Origin: an uncultured Rhodocyclaceae bacterium
Lineage (GTDB): Bacteria > Pseudomonadota > Gammaproteobacteria > Burkholderiales > Rhodocyclaceae
DNA: 19,270 nt
Assembly (NCBI GenBank): GCA_903950295.1
Contig: CAJBAP010000158.1
Location: forward strand, 1 to 19,270
Direction: 5' to 3'
This document shows, piece by piece, positions 1 through 5,852 of this stretch. A program made the translations under genes and the position numbers. Under the pieces are notes generated by a model that saw nothing but the letters and a program-made list of their open reading frames with translations, was not told the DNA's origin and did no database searches. Position 1 is the first letter of the stretch, and the number at the start of each line of letters is the position of its first letter.

Positions 1-960
1 CAGTTCAGCATGGCTGGTGACAAGCCAGCCGGTCTCGCCGTGCCGAATCATATCTTCGTGAGCAGGAATGCGGCTGGCAATCACCGGCAGCCCCGCCGCC
101 ATCGCCTCGATCAGCACCTGCGGCCGCCCTTCGTCATGCTGGCTGAGCGTGAGCAAACCCGCAACCTTGGGAAACCAGGTCTCACGCAGTGCGACTGGAT
201 TGGTCGAACCGGGATGAAGAATCCAGGAAGGGAGGTCGATGTCTTCCTGCAGAGGCCCAAGCAAATAAAGTGGGCGTTCGGGCGAAAACAGGTCTTTTCC
301 CCACTCGATCAAACTGCCGAGTTTTCCACGCGTGATGCGTGAGACGACCAGCCAGCCGCTGCGCTCCTCGTCGGGCATTCTCTCGACCGAAAACCACTCG
401 GCCGCCACGCCAAATGGATTCGGCTCGATGCTGGCAACCGTGCCGAACAATTCCAGCAAGCGCGGGGTCATCCATTCGGCATTGGGGGAAAGAATGGTCT
501 TGCGCCGGCGAAATTGCCGCCGCAGGGCAAAGACCATTCCTGGCAGACGCAACAAAGCGAAGTCGCTACCCAGCACCGTCACCAACGCTGGCCGCCCGTC
601 ATCGGGCAGGCTCAGGGCATTCTGCAGCCAGTTGATGTGATAAAAGTCGGCGCTGGCGAGACGGCATGCCCTGCGTAGGCGCCGCAATAATCGCCACCCC
701 TCAACCATTCCCGCCACCGGCCGCGTACGCAGCAGGTGCGCGATGCCGCCTTGGTCGAGCAAGCCCTCCAGCCAAAGCGCATCATCCGACGCGAGCGCCG
801 CAGTCACACCTTGAGGCAGTTCGCCGGGCGGCGCCCAGAGTGCGACATTGACCCCTTGCCGCGCCAGCGCTGCGGCCTGATCGTGGATGAAGCGCCCCTT
901 CCAGTCGCCGATATCGCGCGGGTAAGAAGTTGCCACCAGCAAGGCATGCAGCACTGACAC
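1..960 (-). CDS. Glycosyltransferase family 4 (GT-B fold), 3' end outside window
   Basis: A continuous minus-strand reading frame of 320 codons runs from a GTG at 960 to the window edge with no stop. It starts 4 nt after the stop of the GT2 gene, so the two are probably co-translated. The N-terminus (residues 5-16, LHALLVATSYPR) resembles the first Rossmann strand of GT-B enzymes. Near residues 268-285 there is HDEGRPQVLIEAMAAGLPVI, the E-x7-E nucleotide-sugar-binding signature of GT4 enzymes, followed by HEDMIRHGETGWLV. The family transfers a sugar from a nucleotide-sugar donor at the cytoplasmic membrane face; donor and acceptor cannot be told here. A copy of the dispersed repeat encodes LASADF at about residues 99-106. 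A second GTG at 954 is an alternative start. The family call is firm; the biological role is inferred from its neighbours. Confidence 0.85.
   Translation of the reverse strand, partial: MSVLHALLVATSYPRDIGDWKGRFIHDQAAALARQGVNVALWAPPGELPQGVTAALASDDALWLEGLLDQGGIAHLLRTRPVAGMVEGWRLLRRLRRACRLASADFYHINWLQNALSLPDDGRPALVTVLGSDFALLRLPGMVFALRRQFRRRKTILSPNAEWMTPRLLELFGTVASIEPNPFGVAAEWFSVERMPDEERSGWLVVSRITRGKLGSLIEWGKDLFSPERPLYLLGPLQEDIDLPSWILHPGSTNPVALRETWFPKVAGLLTLSQHDEGRPQVLIEAMAAGLPVIASRIPAHEDMIRHGETGWLVTSHAEL
642..665 (+). repeat. Dispersed 24-nt repeat, copy 1
   Basis: It reads AAAAGTCGGCGCTGGCG followed by AGACGGC. It is identical over 24 nt to copy 6 at 17998-18021, which is in the opposite orientation. 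Similarity to copy 3 continues past the core (ATGCCC, then TGC against CGC) to about 676. On the minus strand it encodes LASADF inside the GT4 gene. Confidence 0.85.
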
Positions 961-964
961 CGCT

Positions 965-1822
965 TTAGCGATCCCGGTCGAGATCGCGATAATGCAAGGC
1001 GGAGATCTGCTCGGAAACAATGCCGATCAGGAAGGTGAGGATCGCCGAAATGAACATCAAGGCACTCATGTTGGTGAAGCGTCCCGACGTCAAATAAGTG
1101 TAGGCGTAGTAGCAAATTCCAGTCAGAAAGAAACTGGCTGAAATTGGCAGAAACAGCTTTTGGGGTGAATACAGCGTACCGATCTTGATGATGATGAGCA
1201 GGAAACGCACACCATCGCGCAAGGGGCGGATATGGCTCTTGCCTTGCCTTTCCAAAGCGCGAATCGGCACATAGGCAACGCCGTAGCCCGCGCGGAAAAA
1301 ACTCATCGTGATCGTGGTCGGGTAGGAAAATCCATTCGGCAACAAGTAAAGAAACTGTCGAAACTTGCTTGCCCGCACGGCCCGGAAGCCTGAGGTCAGA
1401 TCGTCAATTTGCTGCATCACCATCCAGCTGGCAAAACGGCTAAAAACATCGTTGGCGATTGCTCGATGCACGCCAGCATGTGAGTCACGTACTCGCGCAC
1501 CTACCGCCATGTCATAACCCGCGTCGATTTTCTCGAGTAGTTGAGGAATATCTGCAGCCTGATGCTGGCCATCACCATCCATGAAGACGATGATCTCACT
1601 TGTGGCCGCACGCGCACCGGTCTTGATCGCCGCCCCGTTGCCCATCGGGTAGGGGTGAGAAATCACCTGCGTACCCGCCGCCGCCGCGATGGCACGGGTC
1701 TCGTCCGTCGAGCCATCGTCGACCACGATCACCTCGGCATCGGGCAGCAAGCGGCATACGTCCGCCAGCAGCACCGCGAGAGAAGCCGCCTCGTTGCGCG
1801 CGGGGATAACAATGGAAATCAT
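965..1822 (-). CDS. Glycosyltransferase family 2, dolichol-phosphate-mannose-synthase-like, membrane anchored
   Basis: This is a 285-residue GT-A enzyme. Residues 3-12 (SIVIPARNEA) form the first strand, DDGSTD is at about 35-40, and the metal-binding motif DGDGQH is at about 82-87. Two hydrophobic segments near 222-245 and 250-272 anchor the C-terminus. Such enzymes usually load a sugar onto a polyprenyl phosphate or a lipid-linked acceptor on the cytoplasmic side. I chose the ATG at 1822 because GGGGAG lies just upstream and the product then begins MISIVIPARN. An ATG at 1837 overlaps the preceding stop codon as ATGA and is a real alternative that adds MNGES. The gene lies between a GT-C protein gene and a GT4 gene, consistent with a small glycan pathway. 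Substrate is unknown. Confidence 0.88.
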   Translation of the reverse strand: MISIVIPARNEAASLAVLLADVCRLLPDAEVIVVDDGSTDETRAIAAAAGTQVISHPYPMGNGAAIKTGARAATSEIIVFMDGDGQHQAADIPQLLEKIDAGYDMAVGARVRDSHAGVHRAIANDVFSRFASWMVMQQIDDLTSGFRAVRASKFRQFLYLLPNGFSYPTTITMSFFRAGYGVAYVPIRALERQGKSHIRPLRDGVRFLLIIIKIGTLYSPQKLFLPISASFFLTGICYYAYTYLTSGRFTNMSALMFISAILTFLIGIVSEQISALHYRDLDRDR

Positions 1823-1833
1823 GCTCTCCCCAT

Positions 1834-3735
1834 TCATTTTCCAACGCACCTTGCTGATCCCTTCGGGTCGAGACAATCTCTTAGCATGGCTGCCGTTTCC
1901 CTCTCAGAATTGACAAGAACTTCATCCCCCAGGCGGCTCAGCAACGCGCGCGCTTCGTCATAGTGGCCTTGCAGAAAGGCCAGTTGTGCCCGTTTGAGTC
2001 GGTTGCTCGAATTATAGGGCGCGATGGCCAGCGACTTGTCCAATTCTGCCTGAGCGAGTGGCAGATCCCGCACGGTCAAGGTCATGTAGTCGGCCAGCCA
2101 GGAGTGCAAGACGGCGCGCGTAGAAAGTGTTGTGGTTGGATTCGCGCCGGCAGCGGCAAACAGCCGCTCAATTTCAGCGCGAGACAGACAAAGCGTGCCC
2201 GCATTCGACATTTCCTTGATGCCATAAAGAACGCTGCGATCGCCGGGGCCAAAGGGTGACTCACGCAGACGGCGGGACAATTGCTCAACCCACTCGTTCT
2301 CTGCGGGTCGCCCAACCGAACAATTCAGATGGACTAGGCCAAGCCAGGAAAATTTGAAATCCGGATCAATTTTCCCTGCCTGCTCATAATGGCTGCGGGC
2401 GAAAGAGTATTGCGGAGAATCGGCGGAGACTATCTCCAAGCGAGCAACCAAGGCGCGGCCAGCCTCATAGTGCGTCCGCGCAGATTCTCGGTGAAACAGC
2501 GACTCGATTTGGGTACGTCTGATTTCGTCGCCGAATTGGTGTGCGCGCAAGGTAGTGACGAGGACAAAATACCCAAACACTCCCAGTGCAAGCATCAACC
2601 CCAAGGTTTTTTTCCAACCGGGAAGTGCAATGGCGCGCTCCGTCATCCACGCGCCGATCAACGCCACACCAAATAAAGGCAGGTAGTTGCGATGTTCGTG
2701 AGCAATTTCCAGCGGCAAGACCGTCGATTCAAGGCTGTGTCCGACCAGGAACCAGACGATGCCGAACGACAATAGCGGTGCCTGCCGACGTGTGCGCCAC
2801 GCGACCAAGCCCAGACCGACCAGACCGAGCCAGGCGGGTAAAGTTGTCCAGGGTTCGATCAATCCGGTCGACAGTGCGATGTCGTCGTGATACAGGCCAA
2901 AGGCTTCAAGGCGCGGGAAGACGATCAGCCCCAGATAGAACCACAGCACCCGACCCTCGGTAAGCAGACGCTCCGTCAGCGAAAAACTGCGCATGCCGTA
3001 ACCGACCCATAGCCATTGACCAGACGGTGAAGCTGCGTAGATCAGCCCCGCCGCAAAACCCAAGCCGACAACGGCAGTGAGAACACGGGCAAAACGATCC
3101 AGATGACCCAGCCTATTTCGCCTGACGATGAGTTCCCAAGTCAGCACGAACAACGGAAACAATGCCCCCGTTTCCTTGCTGAAAAATGCCAGCGGCCAGC
3201 ACAGGCACCACGCCACCAGCAGCCAGACCGCGCCCGCACGCCCCCCGCGCTCGCGCCCGACGATGTGCAGAAAAAATCCCGCCAGCACGAACAGCGCGGA
3301 AAGGCTGGTCATGCGCTGGACGACATACAACACCGAAGTCAATTGGATGGGGCTCAGAAGCCAAAGCGCTGCCACCAAGCCTGCGAAGACAGGCGCGATC
3401 ATTAAACGCCTCGCGGTGAAAAAGACCAGAACACCGGCAAGCAGATGAATGACGAGATTGGTGAGTTTGAAGGCAAAGGGATCGAAGCCGCTGAAATAAT
3501 GGTTCAACGCAAAACTCACTTGGGCGACCGGTCGACCCGACGGGCCAGCGAGTCCGGAATTCCATGCTTCCCGCAAGGCCGGCAGGGAAAGCTCCGTCAG
3601 TTGCAAGCTCTCGACATAAAGAATATTTGCGGCATCGTCGAAGAAGAAGCTACCGTAAAGACCGCTCCAGAAAACGGCCACGCAGACAGCCAGCATCAAC
3701 CCGGCAGACACTAATTGTTTTGCAAGCCTACCCAT
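1834..3735 (-). CDS. Multi-membrane GT-C-like glycosyltransferase with C-terminal TPR region; candidate pilin or adhesin glycosyltransferase
   Basis: This is a 633-residue protein. The N-terminal two thirds are strongly hydrophobic with roughly ten membrane segments. The first periplasmic loop carries FFFDDAANIL, an acidic pair typical of the PMT/TMTC-like GT-C superfamily, and then GRPVAQVSFALNHYFSGFDP. A later EHRNYLPLFG motif is also typical of these proteins. The last 200 or so residues are soluble and helical with TPR-like units (AQAELDKSLAIAPYNSSNRL, AFLQGHYDEARALL). Family members use polyprenyl-phosphate sugars and act on the periplasmic side. The start is the ATG at 3735 because GGGAG lies 5 nt upstream; a TTG at 3759 would add eight residues inside the terminator region. 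It is the first gene after pilA and lies just beyond the pilA terminator, so it may depend on read-through. The pilin-modifying role is inference from position; a role in surface polysaccharide synthesis is possible. Confidence 0.75.
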   Translation of the reverse strand: MGRLAKQLVSAGLMLAVCVAVFWSGLYGSFFFDDAANILYVESLQLTELSLPALREAWNSGLAGPSGRPVAQVSFALNHYFSGFDPFAFKLTNLVIHLLAGVLVFFTARRLMIAPVFAGLVAALWLLSPIQLTSVLYVVQRMTSLSALFVLAGFFLHIVGRERGGRAGAVWLLVAWCLCWPLAFFSKETGALFPLFVLTWELIVRRNRLGHLDRFARVLTAVVGLGFAAGLIYAASPSGQWLWVGYGMRSFSLTERLLTEGRVLWFYLGLIVFPRLEAFGLYHDDIALSTGLIEPWTTLPAWLGLVGLGLVAWRTRRQAPLLSFGIVWFLVGHSLESTVLPLEIAHEHRNYLPLFGVALIGAWMTERAIALPGWKKTLGLMLALGVFGYFVLVTTLRAHQFGDEIRRTQIESLFHRESARTHYEAGRALVARLEIVSADSPQYSFARSHYEQAGKIDPDFKFSWLGLVHLNCSVGRPAENEWVEQLSRRLRESPFGPGDRSVLYGIKEMSNAGTLCLSRAEIERLFAAAGANPTTTLSTRAVLHSWLADYMTLTVRDLPLAQAELDKSLAIAPYNSSNRLKRAQLAFLQGHYDEARALLSRLGDEVLVNSERETAAMLRDCLDPKGSARCVGK

Positions 3736-3757
3736 GCAACTCCCATTTCTTGAGGGC

Positions 3758-3786
3758 AAAAAAAGCCCCGCCGCAGCGGGGCTTTT
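3758..3786 (-). terminator. Intrinsic terminator of pilA
   Basis: An 11-bp perfect stem (AAAAGCCCCGC / GCGGGGCTTTT) with a 4-nt loop is followed, in the minus-strand transcript, by seven uridines. It lies 33 nt after the pilA stop and 23 nt before the start of the next gene, so it should separate high pilin expression from the glycosyltransferase genes. Confidence 0.92.
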
Positions 3787-3789
3787 GGT

Positions 3790-3810
3790 AATCGGGGTCT
3801 AACCCCGATT
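3790..3810 (-). other. Second hairpin in the pilA 3' untranslated region
   Basis: A 9-bp perfect inverted repeat (AATCGGGGT / ACCCCGATT) with a 3-nt loop lies between the pilA stop and the terminator. It has no uridine tract of its own, so it is more likely to stabilise the pilin mRNA end than to terminate. Confidence 0.7.
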
Positions 3811-3818
3811 AATTGCTA

Positions 3819-4262
3819 TTACCTACAGCTACCAGGGAGATACTTTGCAGGCAGTGTCGTGCCATCAGCGGCCTTACCACATGACCATGCAACCTTACCT
3901 GTAGCGGTATCACCAGTACCGAGCATGGTAACCACACCCGTTGCGTCCGTTGCACCCAAGTTCTGGACGGTAGCCGTCAGTTTTCCGTCAGCTCCGGAAA
4001 GAGTGTACGCCATGCTTGTCACATACTTGGAGCCGGTGGTGTCAATAGCAGCAGAGGTAGCGTTGAGTGGCATACGGCTGTTGACCCCGAAAAATTCTGA
4101 AAGATTCGTCTTCGGGGCTGACAGCGCGAGGATAACCTCGCTAGCCTTGGCACGCACCATGTAATCCTGATAAGCCGGCAGAGCAACGGCAGCCAGAATG
4201 CCGATGATGGCGACGACGATCATCAGTTCGATCAGGGTAAAGCCTTGTTGAATCTTGCGCAT
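3819..4262 (-). CDS. pilA: Type IV major pilin PilA
   Basis: This 147-residue prepilin has a short leader, MRKIQQG, cut by PilD before Phe1. The mature N-terminus [20 protein letters not shown] is the canonical type IVa helix with Glu5. The C-terminus holds two cysteines (WSCGKAADG and LPGSCR) that would close the usual disulfide loop. AAAGGAG lies 6 nt upstream of the ATG. The gene has its own sigma-54 promoter and a strong terminator, as expected for an abundant structural subunit. It resembles PilA of twitching-type pili rather than MshA, although the adjacent machinery is MSHA-type. The three following glycosyltransferase genes make it a plausible glycoprotein, but no site can be assigned. 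Confidence 0.93.
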   Translation of the reverse strand: MRKIQQGFTLIELMIVVAIIGILAAVALPAYQDYMVRAKASEVILALSAPKTNLSEFFGVNSRMPLNATSAAIDTTGSKYVTSMAYTLSGADGKLTATVQNLGATDATGVVTMLGTGDTATGKVAWSCGKAADGTTLPAKYLPGSCR

Positions 4263-4309
4263 TTAATTTCTCCTTTGGAAACGCACTCGAATTGTGCTGC
4301 TGGATATTA

Positions 4310-4325
4310 TGCAATAACTAAGCCA
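4310..4325 (-). promoter_or_regulatory. Sigma-54 (RpoN) promoter of pilA
   Basis: The minus strand reads TGGCTTAGTTATTGCA, with the GG and GC of the -24 and -12 elements separated by exactly 10 nt; it matches the consensus TGGCAC-N5-TTGCA except at two bases. The predicted start lies about 12 nt further on, giving a leader of roughly 35 nt. RpoN/PilR control of pilA is well known in Pseudomonas and other proteobacteria. Confidence 0.88.
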
Positions 4326-4368
4326 GCGATACGGAAGGCATTTCAGGTGGTTGGTGGGTGAATTTTGC

Positions 4369-4410
4369 TTGTCATTCGGCTCACCTTGGCAGATTGTGAC
4401 AATTTTGGTC
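4369..4410 (-). promoter_or_regulatory. Candidate PilR enhancer region upstream of the pilA promoter
   Basis: The stretch holds TGTCA/TGACA-type half sites at 4369-4374 and 4394-4402, the latter within a perfect odd palindrome ATTGT-C-ACAAT at 4393-4403, and a related GGTCA at 4406-4410. It lies about 45-85 nt upstream of the -24 element, where a bacterial enhancer-binding protein would act. The PilR assignment is inferred from promoter class and motif similarity. Confidence 0.35.
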
Positions 4411-4451
4411 AGTTTTCGAATAGCCAATGCCATGCCGCCAGCACCGATTTT

Positions 4452-5171
4452 TCAGGGCAGACGGCCGGTGGCGATCATGCGGTGAATGAGAACGCTGGTC
4501 GGCAACCAGATCACCAGATCGTCGAAACCGGCGTTACCCCCGGTCTGGGTGTGCTGAACAAAGTCCGGGTCGGCAGCGGCATAGGTCTTGTTTTTCAACT
4601 CGTCTGCGTCAGTGGGCGTTGCTGTGCCGTTCTTGCCCAGCGACAGAACAACGGCAGGGATCCCGGTAGCCAAAACCGTGGCGCAGGCGCTGGCCTCACA
4701 CACCCGAATGTCACCGGTCGAAGACAGCGTGAACCCTGTGGTGCTATCAGAAAATGTTGCGGCAACACGATAACGGAAGGAGTTGGCCCAGGCGTCCTGC
4801 CGGCCGAGTCCGAGCGTAGCCCAGGGCAGATCACCTTCTTGCAGCGTACAGGCACTACCGGTGCGATTTTCCAGGCCATCGCCATTGGTGTCAGGACATG
4901 GCAGATACGGCTTGGTTTTGCCGGCCGCGAAGCCGATCAGCGCCTCGCTGATGTCGGCAAGTTGCTTCTGGGTGTCGGTGTTGTAACGAATATCCTGTTG
5001 CGCCGACATGGGCATGATCATGCCGCCGATCAGCAGGCCGACAATCACCAGTACCACCGCCATTTCGGTGAGCGTGAAGCCACGCGCAAAGGAAGCATGT
5101 TCGCGCGGGGTGACGCGCGAAAAAGTCGGCGTTGGCGGGACGGCGCTGATTGTCGATCGATCTTTCTGCAT
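4452..5171 (-). CDS. Minor prepilin with an unusually long leader
   Basis: This 239-residue protein carries a prepilin cleavage site ARG/FTLTEMAVVLVIVGLLIGG, with cleavage after Gly31 and Glu5 of the mature protein kept. The rest looks like a pseudopilin globular domain with a PCPDTNGDG motif and scattered cysteines. The leader is 31 residues, against fewer than 10 in PilA, and contains AVPPTPTF, encoded by dispersed-repeat copy 2. The ATG at 5171 lies 2 nt after the stop of the DUF5615 gene, so it probably depends on coupled translation. It would be a minor pilin that initiates assembly or links the adhesin to the PilA fibre. The present start seems to have been supplied by the inserted toxin-antitoxin segment (see findings). 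I cannot match it to one particular Msh minor pilin. Confidence 0.82.
   Translation of the reverse strand: MQKDRSTISAVPPTPTFSRVTPREHASFARGFTLTEMAVVLVIVGLLIGGMIMPMSAQQDIRYNTDTQKQLADISEALIGFAAGKTKPYLPCPDTNGDGLENRTGSACTLQEGDLPWATLGLGRQDAWANSFRYRVAATFSDSTTGFTLSSTGDIRVCEASACATVLATGIPAVVLSLGKNGTATPTDADELKNKTYAAADPDFVQHTQTGGNAGFDDLVIWLPTSVLIHRMIATGRLP
5121..5144 (+). repeat. Dispersed 24-nt repeat, copy 2
   Basis: It reads AAAAGTCGGCGTTGGCG followed by GGACGGC. It lies in the leader-coding part of the minor prepilin gene, where the minus strand encodes AVPPTPTF. Together with copy 3 it flanks the toxin-antitoxin genes as a direct repeat about 680 nt apart. Confidence 0.85.
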
Positions 5172-5173
5172 GG

Positions 5174-5524
5174 CTATTGTTTGACACCCTGCGGGCCAAG
5201 CTCGACGCATGTAATGCCCTTTTCTTGCAATGAGTCGCGAAGCACTGCCTGATGCTTGAGCAACAGGCTCAGTACAGCTGATTTGGTCTGGTTGGGTATT
5301 CTCAACCAAATCACTTGCGGCGGCGCTCCAAAAATTGTGGAAAGTTCCTCAAAATCAGCATCGCGTGTGACGATGATGAACCCATTTTCTCTCGCATGCT
5401 GCCAGATGGACAGATCACCCGCCTGCTCCAAGCCGATCATTGCGACTTGAGTACTTTCGGGGAAATCATTTTGCAGGAAAGGTACAAGCCGACGAGACAG
5501 GTTCTCGTCGAGAAGCAGTTTCAT
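5174..5524 (-). CDS. DUF5615 PIN-like toxin of a toxin-antitoxin pair
   Basis: This is a 116-residue protein. The N-terminus MKLLLDENLSRRL and the central IIVTRDADFEEL hold the acidic residues (Asp6 and the RDADF aspartates) that mark the DUF5615/Mut7-C PIN-like nuclease family; such proteins are predicted RNases. IWLRIPNQT is the following family-typical strand. It overlaps the upstream DUF433 gene by 4 nt (ATGA), the usual antitoxin-first arrangement, and ends 2 nt before the minor prepilin start. It has no obvious link to pilus assembly; its position suggests insertion into the operon. RNase activity is predicted for the family and has not been shown for this protein. Confidence 0.88.
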   Translation of the reverse strand: MKLLLDENLSRRLVPFLQNDFPESTQVAMIGLEQAGDLSIWQHARENGFIIVTRDADFEELSTIFGAPPQVIWLRIPNQTKSAVLSLLLKHQAVLRDSLQEKGITCVELGPQGVKQ

Positions 5525-5748
5525 TGGGCGACGAGCTTGATCACGCTTTGTTCCCGCTTGGCTGCGTAGGCCAGACAGGCAAGCAGGTCGGCATGTTCAA
5601 GTTCGGGGAAGTCTTCCAGAATCTCGGCTTCCAGCATGCCTTCAGCCAGCATGGCAAGAACGTCATAGACCGTGATGCGAAAACCCCGAATGCAAGGGCG
5701 TCCGCCCCGTTTGCCTGGTTCAAGGGTAATGCGGTCAGTCGTATTCAT
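5521..5748 (-). CDS. DUF433 antitoxin
   Basis: This is a 75-residue protein with the DUF433 pattern GKRGGRPCIRGFRITVYDVL at residues 12-31, then MLAEGMLEAEILEDFPELEHADLLACLAYAA. DUF433 proteins contain a helix-turn-helix-like fold, are usually encoded directly before a DUF5615 toxin, and probably bind both the toxin and their own promoter. GGAGAG lies 6 nt upstream of the ATG at 5748. The 32 nt between this gene and the preceding small ORF could hold a promoter, but I see no clear -35/-10 pair. Confidence 0.88.
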   Translation of the reverse strand: MNTTDRITLEPGKRGGRPCIRGFRITVYDVLAMLAEGMLEAEILEDFPELEHADLLACLAYAAKREQSVIKLVAQ

Positions 5749-5780
5749 GATTGCTCTCCAGTGTCTTGCTCTGTGGGGGC

Positions 5781-5852
5781 TTAATTTACACGAATGGCAA
5801 AAGTCGGCACTGGCGGGATGGAATGCCCCGCATGGGGTACGGCGGATTTCAT
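5781..5852 (-). pseudogene. 23-codon ORF coupled to the adhesin stop; probable displaced 5' end of the minor prepilin gene
   Basis: The ATG at 5852 overlaps the stop codon of the adhesin gene as ATGA, the arrangement of a translationally coupled next gene. The reading is MKSAVPHAGHSIPPVPTF, then AIRVN and a stop. IPPVPTF comes from repeat copy 3 and matches AVPPTPTF, encoded in the same frame by copy 2 inside the minor prepilin leader. Joining the two at the repeat would give a complete prepilin with a leader of normal composition and an ATGA start. I therefore read it as the leftover start of the prepilin gene, cut off when the DUF433/DUF5615 pair arrived. It may still be translated as a short peptide. 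This is inference from sequence layout. Confidence 0.5.
5799..5822 (+). repeat. Dispersed 24-nt repeat, copy 3
   Basis: It reads AAAAGTCGGCACTGGCG followed by GGATGGA. Similarity to copy 1 continues with ATGCCCCGC, so the full unit may be about 33-36 nt. It lies in the 23-codon ORF between the adhesin and antitoxin genes. Confidence 0.85.

Noticed and set aside
4365..5252. Plus-strand open frame of 295 codons opposite the minor prepilin
   Set aside because: The minus strand carries a clear prepilin cleavage site and helix; the antisense frame has none, and it would cross the pilA regulatory region.
5174..5748. Insertion sequence carrying the toxin-antitoxin pair
   Set aside because: No transposase gene and no terminal inverted repeats are present; only the short direct repeats flank it.
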